Shown here in pieces: positions 9,180 to 20,272 of a DNA stretch of 64,000 nucleotides (within the stretch, counting starts at the first letter, position 1; each line of letters opens with the position of its first letter). A model generated the notes under the pieces. That model was given only the letters and a program-made list of their open reading frames with translations. It was not told where the DNA came from and ran no database searches. The position numbers and the translations under genes were made by a program. This stretch comes from Hyposmocoma kahamanoa. Lineage: Eukaryota; Arthropoda; Insecta; Lepidoptera; Cosmopterigidae. The DNA lies in assembly GCF_003589595.1 (NCBI RefSeq), contig NW_020653750.1, positions 8,473,742 through 8,537,741 on the forward strand, read 5' to 3'.

Positions 9180-10388
9180 AGAAGAAGAGATTTGCAGTGG
9201 CGAGGCGCTGCTTTTCCGGACGTTTGGCAAAGCCGAACAGATGCCGTCTCGTCGGAGAAATGGAGGAGTGAAGAGTCTCCAGGACATCATTTCGTTGTTC
9301 AAGGAGACCGACCCAGACGACGTGCCTGCATTCGTGGCGAAGGAGCTGCATAAGCTGCCCCCTGTCACGTTCGACCACGTCGACGTCACCAGGCTGCTGA
9401 AGGACATCACGTCCCTAAAAGCAAGCCTTGCTGAAGTTCAGTGTAAGTTGGAGGCCTCAGACAACACCATCAGTGAGTTGCGTGCCCAAGTTGTATTACT
9501 TAGTAGTGCGGCTTCGGTAAGTAGGTCACCTGAGGCCTGCAACGTGAACACTTGTCGCGGGGCGCAAAATGCCTCTTTCAGCAGTTTTGAGTCGGCTCAC
9601 ATGCATGTGTCACCGACCTCTGGCGCTGTTGCCGCGCGCGTTTCCCCGCACCCCGCCCCGCCGGAGACGACCCCTTCACGTGATTACGCAGCTGTTGCCG
9701 CTGCCCGACCCAGTACTCCACAACCACAACCCAGGCAACCAATGAAGGGAAAACTGAAAAAGATACTCGTATCTGGAGCTGCGTCGTCAGTACCACCGAG
9801 ACGAGTTGATCAGTGCGACGAGGACGGCTTTCGGAAGGTGGAAAACAAGAAGAAGAACATCAGCCGAAACCTTAGTGGCACCGCCCTGACTGGCCCGAAT
9901 CATTTATTGCGTCCAGCGGTACCGACGACGTTGTTATACGTGTCGCGTCTTCATTACTCCACCAAGTCTGCGGATATTGTGGAGTACATGCGAGTGAAGG
10001 CCAATGCAAACCTGAGGGTCGAGCGGTTGGAGTCGCGCCACAATGTGAATTTTAATTCATTTGTGGTGCGAGTACCAACTCAACACCTGTCGACCTTCAT
10101 GAGAGAAGACTTTTGGCCGAAGGGTGTCATATACCGGCGTTTCCGAGGACGGCTACCGGACACCCACGTTGCGTCACACGTCGAAGTACATACGTGTAAA
10201 TAAATAGTGTTATATGTATATTATCATGTTATATTGTATTTATGATTAGTCCGTAAGGTATTTATTTAATATTTCTGTTATTGTTTTATTATATTATTGT
10301 TATATTATATGTATGTTAGTCTGTAAGGTATGTATCTATGGGTCCTAGTTGCCTGAAATAAATAAATAAATAAATAAAAAAATAAATA
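9180..10388 (+). mobile_element. ORF1-only LINE derivative (half-LINE)
   Basis: A short 5-prime leader, one intact ORF1-like gene (9241-10203), then directly a 3-prime UTR and an (AAAT)n tail at about 10359-10388. No endonuclease or RT sequence lies between ORF1 and the tail. The 3-prime UTR contains a near-duplicate (TTAGTCCGTAAGGTAT near 10245 and TTAGTCTGTAAGGTAT near 10316). This is the layout of a LINE that has lost ORF2 and depends on RT supplied in trans, or of an internal deletion. Confidence 0.6.
9241..10203 (+). CDS. LINE ORF1-like nucleic-acid-binding protein, 320 aa
   Basis: The frame is intact from ATG to TAA and clearly GC-richer than its flanks. Residues about 50-90 form a probable coiled coil (heptads in VTRLLKDITSLKASLAEVQ and the following stretch). 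Residues about 95-165 are Ser/Pro/Ala-rich linker. A basic patch near 170-210 follows, then a C-terminal globular part (about 225-315) containing TTLLYVSRLHYSTK, LRVERLESRHNV and a basic RRFRGRLP end, which reads like an RRM-type ORF1 fold. I recognise the C-terminal block from lepidopteran LINE ORF1-like proteins. There is no CCHC knuckle. If translated it would be an RNA-binding particle protein. It stands alone without ORF2. Confidence is high that it is retroelement-derived and lower on the exact clade. Confidence 0.75.
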   Translation: MPSRRRNGGVKSLQDIISLFKETDPDDVPAFVAKELHKLPPVTFDHVDVTRLLKDITSLKASLAEVQCKLEASDNTISELRAQVVLLSSAASVSRSPEACNVNTCRGAQNASFSSFESAHMHVSPTSGAVAARVSPHPAPPETTPSRDYAAVAAARPSTPQPQPRQPMKGKLKKILVSGAASSVPPRRVDQCDEDGFRKVENKKKNISRNLSGTALTGPNHLLRPAVPTTLLYVSRLHYSTKSADIVEYMRVKANANLRVERLESRHNVNFNSFVVRVPTQHLSTFMREDFWPKGVIYRRFRGRLPDTHVASHVEVHTCK

Positions 10389-11269
10389 AAATTGAGCGTT
10401 TTTGGAAAATTTTGGTTCGAGTTCCCAATCTTAGTATTGTTGATAAATTGTTGGCATGAATGTTATTTCAATTTTCTAATGGAACTTTAATCATTTTTAT
10501 AATTTTATTTACCGAAAATCGTAAAATAACTTTTAAATAGTACCAAATTTGATTAATTTCAATGATAATGACTAGACATGACATGAAATTTTGTCCTACG
10601 ACAAATTGTAAAGTATATTTGAAACGTTACCGATATTACAAAACAACGTAGTAAGTATAATCAGTACTAAAATTAATGAAAAAATATAATTTTCTCATTT
10701 CGAACACAATCGGTTAATAGTGCTTGAACGCTCCCAGGGTAGAACATGTATCTATTTCTTTCATATGATTTAGTATTTAGTTCCATCGCATTCTTATTAG
10801 ATGTCTCATTCGCTCTGGGCCTTTTGGAGGGAAAAGTGTCGTTTTTATCTTGACTTTCAATTATTTTGTGAAATCTAGTTTAAAGTGGAATAGGATAGTG
10901 CTATTGTGCCTTAATCGAAGATTAAAACGCGAAATTATACGAATCTCGAACTAAAATACCCGTATCGGCCCGTTCTAAGGAATCCCGAGTCAATCCAAAC
11001 ACGCCGCCTCAAATTGCCTATCCTCTTTGTGGTGGCCATATTTACAGAAATATAATTAAACGTTTATGTTTTCGGCTGAAGGTCTTTGTTTCCATGGCCA
11101 GCAATAATTAAAAAAAAAAATTATTAGATGTCAGCTAGCCAGCCAGAGACAATAATTAACATTTAAAAAATAAAACTCATCATCCTCCCATGCCATTCCT
11201 GTTCAACTTTATGCAGGTCATGACACGAATTTAGGCAATTCAGCTTTACCACGTCAAGTGTATGCCAGG
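10389..11269. other. no feature identified
   Basis: AT-rich with a slightly GC-richer part around 10960-11040. No open frame or repeat family supported. Confidence 0.4.
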
Positions 11270-11535
11270 AGTATGCCATCCTTTGTTCCTGTAAGCTACT
11301 TAGCAACATTTGACGATCAGAGGTATTGTGAACTACTATAATAACCTTGTTAAAATGTACAAAGGTACAGTAATTGCTCTGAAAGTTGACGCCTCTTCAC
11401 CAGGATTATTAGGTAAACTTTCTTACATTCGTATTGCTCTTTGTGAATCCGTATATTTTTTTATTAATTTTATTGTATTAATATATTGATTGTATTAATA
11501 AATGTTTCACTCATATTAATATCCTGTGAGTGGAG
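11270..11535 (+). repeat. dispersed repeat family K, copy 1
   Basis: GCTACTTAGCAACATTTGAC, GTACAAAGGTACAGTA, GTTGACGCCTCTTCACCAGG and AATGTTTCACTCATATTAAT recur in the same order, reverse-complemented, at 16025-16386. The two copies sit about 4.7 kb apart in opposite orientation, each beside a minus-strand family A element. Confidence 0.65.
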
Positions 11536-11705
11536 CATTTCGCTTATCACGTTGTTGTTATTCTTGATATGTTTGTTACATTGTTTTATTATACACATTA
11601 CGAATATAAATCGAGTGTGAGTGCAGTGAGCACGGTATTGAGATTACACATTTCGAGTTTTTGAGTTTTCGTGATTGCTACTCACTGTACATAAAACTGT
11701 TCATT

Positions 11706-12014
11706 CTTTTTTTTTATGACATCAAGTGATGGAACAAACAAGGAGTGCGGCTGGTAATGAACGACACGCGTATCCATGACAGTTGCAATGCCATTCAAAG
11801 CTTTAAATCGTAAAGATCTGAGGGGCACTGCGTCTGTCATCCTGAAACATAAGTTGACAAGTCCCGTGTGCCTGTAATTTCACCAGCACCCTTAACCTTC
11901 AAAACCGGAAAGCAGTAATGCTCATATTATTGCTTGACGGCAGAAATAAGTAAGGTGGCAATACTTCCCTGGATGAACTCTTTCACTTTCTGGACGAGCT
12001 CCACTGCTATTAAA
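11706..12014 (-). repeat. family A element, copy 3, full length
   Basis: Read on the minus strand it runs from the 5-prime block (GAGCTC...GTCCAGGG) to the ATAAAAAAA tail (T run at 11706). It contains the hairpin block (GCAATGCCATTCAAAGC / GATCTGAGGGGCACTGC). Confidence 0.85.
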
Positions 12015-12044
12015 TCGGATCTAGATCGCGTGTTTTTGTTTTTG

Positions 12045-12225
12045 AAGCAAATTATTTTTTCGGGATCTTTACAGGTGCCAAGACCACGGCTAACCAAGTG
12101 GTATTAGTCATCAAGCAATTATGTCTAATATGAATATAAACCACCCTATTCTCAAATATAGTTACATACTTTTAATCCTATAATTATTATATTGAATGTA
12201 TGTTGTCTATTTACAAACGTACACT
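12045..12225 (-). mobile_element. Penelope-like 3-prime fragment
   Basis: On the minus strand it reads GTAAATAGACAAC, GGTGGTTTATATTCATATTAG, then a degenerate terminal motif (CCTGTAAAGATCCCGAAAA). The same order is seen at 39480-39570 and 15285-15400. Confidence 0.6.
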
Positions 12226-12982
12226 AAATAGTAAGTGCTAAGAAAAGGAAACACGAAAGGAGCCTCCCCGCACGACATACCATTCCTTTTCTGTACGTCG
12301 GGCACATCCTGGGCAACAATCGACGAGTGCCGTACGCAGATTGGCAAATCTTTTCACCTGCATGCTATGATGATATGCATTATAGTGTATGCCATCGATG
12401 CGATAAGAAGAGAAAATAAAAAATTATCAATGATTTAATGATGGTACTTAAAAATACTCCAAAATTATATTACAAATTAAGGCGAATCACCTGAAAAAAC
12501 TATATTGCTAAATCAAATGGTTTATGTATTTAGTATTCAATAACGGTCTTACAAATACATGATATATCTAAGGACATTGTCTAAAGAATGTGCTAATTTG
12601 TTACACGATAGTTGTAACTTCACCATCCTGAAAACATAGTAAAATAAAAGTCTAACATGAATTATTTAAGACTAAAGATATCTAACTTTGCACATAATTT
12701 TTATATGGAGATATTTCTCTTTTAGTATTACAGAGAACCTGCTAAATTTTAATTTTCAACTGAAGCCGTATACTTAATAAATTCACGTTATTTTTAAATT
12801 TGAAAGTTGCCCAACAGTTTAACGACACGCCCCGTCAATCGCCTTTGGGCGCTTATCGACGTTGAATCTGCGTCAAATTTTTCCACCTGTTCTTATTTTA
12901 TTCATATTAATTTACACCTCATAAATACCTCACCTCAAACGATTTTTCTGATTAAAATCGCGTAAAAATAAAACAAAACTTT
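12226..12982. other. no feature identified
   Basis: No convincing coding frame. The small open frame at 12235-12438 has no recognisable motif. Confidence 0.4.
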
Positions 12983-13060
12983 TGTTTGAAAAACAAATAT
13001 ACGCGACCCGGAAAAACAGTTTCATTTCCAATGTAAAGAAATCACGAAAACCTTAGAACT
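12983..13060 (+). mobile_element. Penelope-like terminal fragment
   Basis: TTTGAAAAACAAATATACGC, CGGAAAAACAGTTTCATTTC and the tail ACGAAAACCTTAGAACTCG match the right end of the element at 39005-39663. It is 5-prime truncated. Confidence 0.7.
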
Positions 13061-13083
13061 CGATAGGTACTGCATACTATAGT

Positions 13084-13348
13084 TAATAGCAGTAGAGCTC
13101 CTCGTAAAAGAATTCGTCCAGGGAAATACTGCCACCTTGTCTATTTGTTCCGGTCTTGAAGGATAAGGGCGCTGGTGAAATTACAGGCACATGAGACTTG
13201 TCAACTTATGTCTCAGGGCGCAGTGGCAGTGCCCGTCAAATCTTTGCAATTTAAAGCTCTGAGTGGCACTGCAACTGTTATGGACAGGCGTGTAGCTTTC
13301 CATCAGGCACACGACTTGTTCATCCTGTCACTTTACATTATAAAAAAG
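13084..13348 (+). repeat. family A element, copy 4
   Basis: Nearly complete, from AGCAGTAGAGCTCCTCG to ATTATAAAAAAG, with a short internal deletion around the CAAGCAGTAATG segment. The open frame 13175-13444 overlaps it and is a repeat translation. Confidence 0.85.
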
Positions 13349-14262
13349 AATACTTACAATAAAATTGTTTCTTACGCAATAACAAAACAAAAACAACCCA
13401 CTGAAATAATAAACTCAATTCATAATAAACTCCTTCAAGAATAAATCAAAATACTTACCATAACAAAGGAAATTCCAGTTGTGTTATTTCCCAGCATTTA
13501 CAATTATTGACTTAAATATTTACTTGTGCCCTCAAAATGGTCGATTCTCGTTTCCAATGCCACGGAAGCCCGTGTAAAGTATGTTAAACAATAGAGGCAC
13601 GTAGCACTTTAACTTCCCTCGTAGCGGCGCTCTGTGGCGAATGTAGTGTAGTTAACTCGTCGCGTCGCTGTGATAAGCTAATGAATATAATTCTAGAGGC
13701 CGCCACTAGCATATATAAAACAGTTCCAGCGTTGCCAATTTAGCGACTTTGTCACTAGATTAAGCGTTATTTTAACATGAAAAGCGACATTTATTTCTAT
13801 TTAGCGACAAAAAATTTTGACACTTTTCGGCGCCAGTTTAATTAGGTTTCATCTTTTAACATTTAATATAATTTTATCTTTGCTGACTTTTTGAACACGC
13901 TACTTAATGGTAGGTTCTTATTTCAGGTGTATTGGTCTTTTGTCTGTGCTATGACCATAAAGTTCTTGCCAGTAAAATGAGCCTTATAATGAATACCTTA
14001 AGATATGGGTCCACATTTCATAAGGAAAGAAATGCAGTTTTGAGCCGTATAGCGATGAATAATTTTCGCTAATAATAAATAGGTATCCCCAATGACTAAT
14101 TGACAAAATTAGTCGTGGTCGATTTCTATTTATTAAAATAAGTCATTTATCATACCAATTGACACAACCGCGACTTTAAAGTCGTCGCGACTACATTTTT
14201 ATGTAGAATACAGTCGCGGGCGACCCATGCACACGTAATCGCTATTAAAAAAAAAGAAAACT
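13349..14262. other. no gene; one TATA-like site
   Basis: ATATATAAAA at 13711-13720 resembles a TATA box, but no coding frame or initiator context follows. GCGACTT / GTCGCG words recur between 13745 and 14230 without clear periodicity. Confidence 0.3.
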
Positions 14263-14306
14263 TACAGTCGAATTGAGAACCTCCTCCTTTTTTTGAAGTC
14301 TGTTAA
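14263..14306 (-). repeat. fragment of the lepidopteran AACCGAC element
   Basis: On the minus strand it reads AACAGACTTCAAAAAAAGG then AGGAGGTTCTCAATTCGAC, the start of the element found nearly complete at 25270-25547. Confidence 0.65.
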
Positions 14307-14635
14307 CTAGCCGTTACGGCTGCGATTGCTCGCGACTAGTTGCTTAGTGGAAAATAGCTCTAAACCTTCTGTCAAGCAACATTTTGCTAATCTAGTTGGC
14401 AACAGTGGAAAGCACAATTCACAAGTAAAGGCTATATTTCAGAACAGTACGAGACATTTTCATGTATATATCAATGTATGACGGACGGAAGGCCGCTGGA
14501 AATCTTTATATATGTATTAATAATTTTATTCGTTTTGTTAAATTCTAAATTTTACTGTATTTGTTTTTGGTGCCTTTTCATGACTTATTTTATTGTTCTC
14601 TCATATGTTTAGGCTTGCTGTTGTTTTTCTTCCTT

Positions 14636-15025
14636 CAGATTTAAAACGCATACATTTGTTTTTTTCTAATAAGCTAACATTGGACAAAGGAAATGGAACA
14701 CGCGTAAAAAATTTTGCAGTCACATATCATCCAGTATTTCCTTTGATTAAAATTCCCACACATAAGACTATTTAGACTATTAATTAGTTCTTATGTTTTA
14801 TTTCGTTTTTTCTATTTTTCCATTTATTTCAAAACCTTTGATTGAGTAAAAAATATGTATAATTATAGCGTGTGTGTATTTTTTGGTAAATTAAAAATAA
14901 CGCACTTAGACTCAATTAGTTTGTCATTATAGTTCGGAATGTGGATGGTGGTTTGCATAAATATTAGACAACTTTTTTAAATTTAGATCTGAAAATAGTT
15001 TCATTTTTTCGTTTCATTAGATACT
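14636..15025 (+). mobile_element. Penelope-like mini-element, decayed
   Basis: Same order as 39005-39663: an inverted terminal module (GATTTAAAACGCATACATTTG), a short coding remnant ending YHPVFPLIKIPTHKTI (compare WDPVFPLMKNPKQT), an AT-rich 3-prime region with GGTGGTTTGCATAAATATTA, then a direct terminal module (GAAAATAGTTTCATTTTTTC). Confidence 0.6.
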
Positions 15026-15062
15026 GATCCTGTTTTATTATTAATAACCATATTATGTCTAG

Positions 15063-15195
15063 TTCCATAGCTTGGTTGGTATAGCGTCTAGCACGGTATG
15101 CTAGAAGACGTCGGTTCGAATCCGGCCGGATCGAAGAACTTTTTCTGAGTGTTCGATCTTTGTATTAATAATTATAACAAACTAGTGTAGTAATT
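15063..15195 (+). mobile_element. tRNA-derived SINE, family E, 3-prime half
   Basis: TAGCTTGGTTGGTATAGCG (A box) and GTCGGTTCGAATCCGGCC (B box) form a tRNA-like head, followed by GTGTTCGATCTTTGTATTAA and ATAATTATAAC. The same 3-prime sequence is found at 16575-16625, 50638, 51020 and 57150-57410. Confidence 0.7.
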
Positions 15196-15284
15196 TCACA
15201 TAAAAATAATTGAATATCAATTCAACAAAAATTTACGTATTATTTCTAGTTTTGTATTTTATGTTTTATTATTCAGAGTATGTT

Positions 15285-15490
15285 TGTAAATAGACAACAA
15301 AATATGCAACTATAATTCAGAATATTATGCTTTAAAATTAGACTTAATGCCATCTCAATCAACCGTTATTATGGGACCTGTTAACCCAAAACGTTACTTT
15401 ATTTGAAAAGACAAATATACGCGAATTAGATCCAAATAATAAGTTTTATTTACAATCTGTCGCAATCACGAAAACCTAAGACTCGGAAAG
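15285..15490 (+). mobile_element. Penelope-like 3-prime fragment
   Basis: GTAAATAGACAACA, GGGACCTGTTAACCCAAAAC, AAAAGACAAATATACGCGAA and ACGAAAACCTAAGACTCGG are in the order of the right end of 39005-39663, with base changes in the CGAAACGTC core. Confidence 0.65.
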
Positions 15491-15675
15491 GGTTATAAAG
15501 TCTATGTTTTTTTATCATATTTTTTACCAAGGGATGTAATACTGTCGTATTGACACGTGACTGTGTGTGATGGTGAAAACGACTACACACAAATTCAACA
15601 CTATTATAATAAAACTTCGAGGTTATTACTAACATCCTATCTAACACGTTATAAGATAGCCTTATGGCATTAATA

Positions 15676-15970
15676 TTCTTTTTTTACGACACAAGTGACA
15701 GGACGAACAAGTTGTCCGCCTTCTGGTAAGCGACACGCCTGTCCATAACAGTTGCAGTGCCACTCAAAGCTTTGTGTCACAAAGATCTGAGAGGCGTCGC
15801 CACTGTTCCCATCAGCCTGAGACATAAGCTGACAAATCTCGTGTGCCTTTAACTTTACCAGCATCCCAAAACCGGAACACAATACTTATATTACGGCTTG
15901 GTGGCAGAAATAGGTAAGATGGCACGTACTTACCTGGACGAACTCTTTCACAAGTTCTACTTCTACTAAA
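15676..15970 (-). repeat. family A element, copy 5, full length
   Basis: T run at 15676 through to CTACTAAA at 15970. It contains GGTAAGCGACACGCCTGTCC and the hairpin block. The open frame 15670-15882 is a translation of this repeat. Confidence 0.85.
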
Positions 15971-16024
15971 TCGTTATGTATAAATGACAATGTAATAACC
16001 AAACGAAGAATATATAGAACAACA

Positions 16025-16386
16025 ATTTAATAAGCGGAATGTTTCACTCATATTAATACAATACAATGAACAAAAAAAAATACGGATTCACAAAGCAATA
16101 GGAATATAAGAAAGTTTCCTTTACGACTGATGGACCCACTACTTGGTCCCACTAAGTTTTACCTAATACATAAATATCATTCTTAATAATAATATGATAC
16201 ATCATTTCCTTTGTCGAAAATACATTTGTTAGGAACAAAGTAAATCCTTATAATCCTGGTGGAGAGGCGTCAACTTTCAGAGCAAATACTGTACCTTTGT
16301 ACATTTCGACAAAGTTACTGTTGCAGTTGACAATCGCTCTGATCGTCAAAGGTTGCTAAGTAGCTTATAGAAACAAAGGACATTTT
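16025..16386 (-). repeat. dispersed repeat family K, copy 2, with internal insertion
   Basis: Inverted match to 11270-11535. About 130 bp at 16110-16240 has no counterpart in copy 1, so it is either an insertion here or a deletion there. Confidence 0.6.
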
Positions 16387-16574
16387 TGAAATTTTCTCAC
16401 CAGAGAAGTAAAGTTTGTTGCTGTTGAAATTTTTCTCTCACGATCCCCAGCGTTGAAACACTAGCTGGATTTATTCTTTCTCCTTTTTGTGCACGAAATG
16501 TGATCGTTTGTATGTGGATCTGTACCAGATTTAAAACTTCCCTCACAATCAAAAACGTAGTTTTGCTTATTCTG

Positions 16575-16922
16575 GAAGTACAAAAGAACACATAATATAA
16601 TTATGAATACAAAGATCGAACACATAGAAAAACCCACGTCCATGCTGCACCGTAGCATTGCTCTTTACCAATTGAGCTACGGGTTCAGTTACCGAGACTT
16701 CGAAATTCTCCTGTGTTTTTGTTATAGATCTTTGTACTGGCTTTGACATTCGTCAAATGTATTGTAATAGTGACATCTAGTGAGAGATTTTTGAATAACC
16801 TTCTCACCGCAGCCGATACCTACACAGGTATCCCAACTGACGCAGATGTCGCTTTTCGATCAAATGTATTTATTGAGCTTTTTTGTGAAATAACTCCACT
16901 AGTTTTGTTATGTCATCAATTT
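16575..16922 (-). mobile_element. tRNA-derived SINE, family E, near complete
   Basis: Read on the minus strand: TTTGATCGAAAAGCGACATC, CTCTCACTAGATGTCAC, GTACAAAGATCTATAACAAA, tRNA head GTAGCTCAATTGGTAAAGAG, then TTCGATCTTTGTATTCATAA. The 5-prime half matches the copy running off the window edge at 63727-64000. The body upstream of the tRNA part is unusual for a SINE. Confidence 0.7.
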
Positions 16923-17340
16923 ACACCTTATTTCAATTAACATAGCATAAAATATACATTGATAAATTTTTATGTCCTCTACCTTGTCGTTCGCCGGCTT
17001 GCGCTGGCCCGTAGGCGAGCAAAGCAGTCAAGTTAAACAAATAGTAATATTTTTTATCAAGGGGCTAAAACGAGCCAATATATACTCGAGGTGGTGTGTC
17101 TATTACTCCGAGGGTTTATACTGGCTTTTAGTCTCGAGGTGAAAACTTTACTTTTCACTTCGATTGCGAGAAAAAAAATTAATCGTTTTCGCTTTCAAAT
17201 TTTGGCTTAAGAGTAAAACCTACAATGATACCGAGGACTTGTTGGAAGTTATTTCATAATTTATATTTATATAATATGTAATGTTTAACTACTTATCTTT
17301 TATAAATTGTAACGACTTATAACTACTTATCTTTTATTTG
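16923..17340. other. no gene; imperfect hairpin and short direct repeat
   Basis: GGCTAAAACGAGCCAATATA (from about 17063) and TTTATACTGGCTTTTAGTC (to about 17134) form an imperfect stem. ACTACTTATCTTTTAT occurs twice, near 17289 and 17323. Confidence 0.35.
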
Positions 17341-17600
17341 TTAAATTTATAAAATCTTTATTTTTTTTTAGCTTTGTTATGAAAAATGCACTATTATGCC
17401 TAAAATACAGGTACACGTGTACTTAGTTTAGGCTTGCAATTGCACTATTAGGCACTAAGATTAAAATGTTTAATTTTACCATGATTATTTTATATAATTT
17501 AGATTTTTTTTTTTATTACTGTTTATTTTAATATTTTATCTTCAATTACATTGTTTTCATTATAATTGAAATAAATTTATCTTATCTTATCTTATCTTAA
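17341..17600 (+). mobile_element. LINE 3-prime UTR with (TTATC)n tail
   Basis: An AT-rich segment ends AATAAATT(TATCT)n at 17568-17598, a simple-repeat tail typical of non-LTR retrotransposon 3-prime ends. No coding part survives. Confidence 0.45.
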
Positions 17601-17884
17601 CAACAAAATTACGAACCAAAACCAACTTTTCCAACCAGACACAGATACAACAAACGCACAAACGCGGAAAAATATTATGGCGCCACCGTCTATGCGGAAA
17701 AGGCACGGAACTAAAACCGAGCGTACTACTGGCTGTTTGAGTTTGTTCTATCGAAGTAAATTAAAAAATTAAGTATTTTTTACTCCAAGGATTAGAGAGG
17801 GATTAAAGGATGCACTTTACTCCCGCTACGTAAGACGTAAGGCTGTATTGACGTACTTTTAGAACATGAGTAGTGAAAAATATA
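17601..17884. other. no feature identified
   Basis: No repeat or coding sequence supported. Confidence 0.4.
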
Positions 17885-19020
17885 TTATATAAATAAATAA
17901 TCATATTTGTGATTGGATGGATGGAACAAGTCTGCAGTCAGGGAATTCCACTCCATAGCCGTGCGCCATAAAAATGTGGAAGCGTAACGGTTCGTGCTAA
18001 TCTTTGGAATATCCACAACATAGGGGTGGAACACAAGCCTACGCCTAGTCCCCCGGTGATGGAAAGGGGAAGGTGAAATTAAATCGTGTAATTCCCTCAC
18101 ACACTCTCCGTCATATATCCTGTAAAATACCGATAAGCAGGCAACTTTACGGCGGTGTTCAAGCTCTGCAGCTTCGCCTCCACTAATTCCGAGTCACCTA
18201 TAAGCCTCTTGACACGATCGTCAATTGAATCCAAAGTGGTCAGTTGATATGTAGCAGAGTCATCCCAGAGGTGGCAGCAGTACTACATGCCCGACCAGGC
18301 TTGTGCTTGATACAGCTGAAGCAACTGTCCCGGTGTAAAGTAGCACCTCACCCTCGAAAGGATACCAACCTTCCTTGCTGCATTTTTGGCCAAGGATTCA
18401 ATGTAACTGCCGAAGTTCAATTTGACCGACAGGTCCATTCCAAGTAGCTGGAGTCGGCTATCGTATGGATATATCAAGAAAAGTCGGAGTCAGCTCAAAA
18501 GGACTCCGTTTTGTGGAGAATAGACACGCCTGCGTGTTGGTAGCGTTAAATTTGACAAGATTGGCATCGCCCCAATCAGAGACTACCTGGAGTGTCAAAT
18601 CCAAACGGCTAACCATGGACTGTCGACAAGAATAGATTTCCTCTCCGCTGACCCTTGCATTGGTCAAGTACCTATCTACAACTGTGTTGTCATCAGCATA
18701 CGCAAAGGTACCTGGAATTAACATATCATTGATATGCAACAGAAAGAGAGTTGCAGACGGTACGGAACTCTGAGGAAATCTATCGCCATATGTTCGGAAA
18801 AGTAGCCTTCTAAGACCACTCGAATCGAACCTTTGATCAAGAAATCCGAGATCCAATTGCAAACGTCAGTGGGAAGCCCATAAGCGGGAAGCTTACTTAA
18901 AAGGCTTGCGTACCAGACCCTGTCAAAAGCTTTAGAAATGTCCAAAGACATTGCAAGTGCTTCGCCTTGCTTTTCAATAGCCTCGCTCCATATATGACAG
19001 GCATACACAGGAAGATACAA
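17885..19020 (-). pseudogene. jockey-like LINE reverse transcriptase, decayed 3-prime half
   Basis: Three minus-strand frames read in order: ALAMSLDISKAFDRVWYASL (RT motif A, 18718-19020), LLHINDML and GTFAYADDNTVVDRY (RT catalytic YADD, 18458-18862), then VRCYFTPGQLLQLYQAQA (18283-18477) and FHPYVVDIPKI..TAMEWNSL near the C-terminus (17885-18100). The pieces are in different frames, and motif B (QGS) is broken around 18740-18770. The upstream endonuclease is missing. The region 18001-18064 is the unoccupied counterpart of the site where another LINE inserted at 44924/47309. Confidence 0.85.
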
Positions 19021-20272
19021 ACGAATCTGTTTAAAAAAGTGTCATACCGAAAAATCTTAGTAATAACTGAAATTTTTCAGCTTTATATACCAAAATATTA
19101 AAAATTTAATTTAATTGTAAAATTACATCATTGTAAAACTACTAAAATTGACGACCGTGCATAAAACTTTCCATCGTGAATAGCACTCTAAATAATTTAA
19201 ACAACCTTGTTTCGAGCATAAAATCTAAATTTTGTTTTACTCCTGCTTTCTTGAAGCATCATTGTTCTCTACACAGAGATAAGGTGTATTACTTAGTTTA
19301 GTTCTTTGACATTAGACCCATTATCTAGATAGACTAGACGGAATAATATCATAACGGAGACGCGAACGACATTTCGACTCGTGTTTGACGAGTAGACAAC
19401 AATATTTCATTATTTTGACTAAGCGGCATGGAAATCTAAAAATGGCGGAATACTATTCGTTTATAAACAGTCACAAACAAAATATTCCTAGTAATTTCTT
19501 GTCGACACTAATCTATCGATAAAAAATTTACTCAACAGTATTAAATACGGCATAAATTAAATGCTAATTTGTAGGCATGTTACAGATAACCTTGTAAATA
19601 GACCGATTTTGAGAGATTTTTTCTTTATCTCGCAAAATTAACATTATTATTTTAAATACAATACGTAATATTGAAGAAATATATACATATATACATAATA
19701 GTTTTCCAAGCATTATAGGTTCAATATTATGTCTATGATAAAAATGAAACCCATATACTAATTAAAATACTTCACTATTATTATATCTAATGGGTTAAAT
19801 GACGCATTTTGAACACAAAGTTCTTAATGCATCATTTTACCCCTTGGATGGGTGTTTAGTGAACTTGAGAACATTAAAACAAAGCCCAAACACCCAAAGC
19901 AGATAATGACACGGTGATTATACAGACACCCGCCGCAAAATGCACTCACTCGTCTCGCTAGAGTGCTTCGTATACGTCATAACGTGATATTAGGATTAAA
20001 TAGTAGATACCTTTGTGTAATGTAAGAAATATAAGTTTAACTGAAAAGTCGTATCAGTTCATCATTTAATCGCATCTTTTTATGTTAACGTATTATTGGG
20101 ACACCTATGTATTTTCTAAACACCATTTATTAAAGCACCAGTAACACACTAATGTATATATATAATATTGTTTCTTCGAAAATTTTTACTAAATACACGT
20201 TCTTTAGTTACACATCAACTGCCCTGATTGCCGATTCGCACCCTTCCACCTTAGTAGGATATAATTTCCCTG
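19021..20272. other. no gene; two adjacent hairpins
   Basis: 19792-19843 is a hairpin (GGGTTAAATGACGCATT against AATGCATCATTTTACCCC, with a smaller GAAC / GTTC stem in its loop). 19849-19896 is a second (TGGGTGTTT / AAACACCCA). Nothing else is identified. Confidence 0.45.

Noticed and set aside
15070..15140. Functional tRNA gene
   Set aside because: The same tRNA-like head recurs with the same non-tRNA 3-prime sequence in several places, so it is a SINE.
15670..15882. 70-codon open frame on the minus strand, similar to frames at 7849, 13175 and 55443
   Set aside because: All are translations of family A repeats in whichever frame is open; the repeated peptides reflect repeat copies, not a gene family.
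11270..16386. CRISPR-like array from the many short repeats across 11-17 kb
   Set aside because: Repeats are dispersed in both orientations with irregular spacing and transposon ends; no cas genes and a eukaryotic context.
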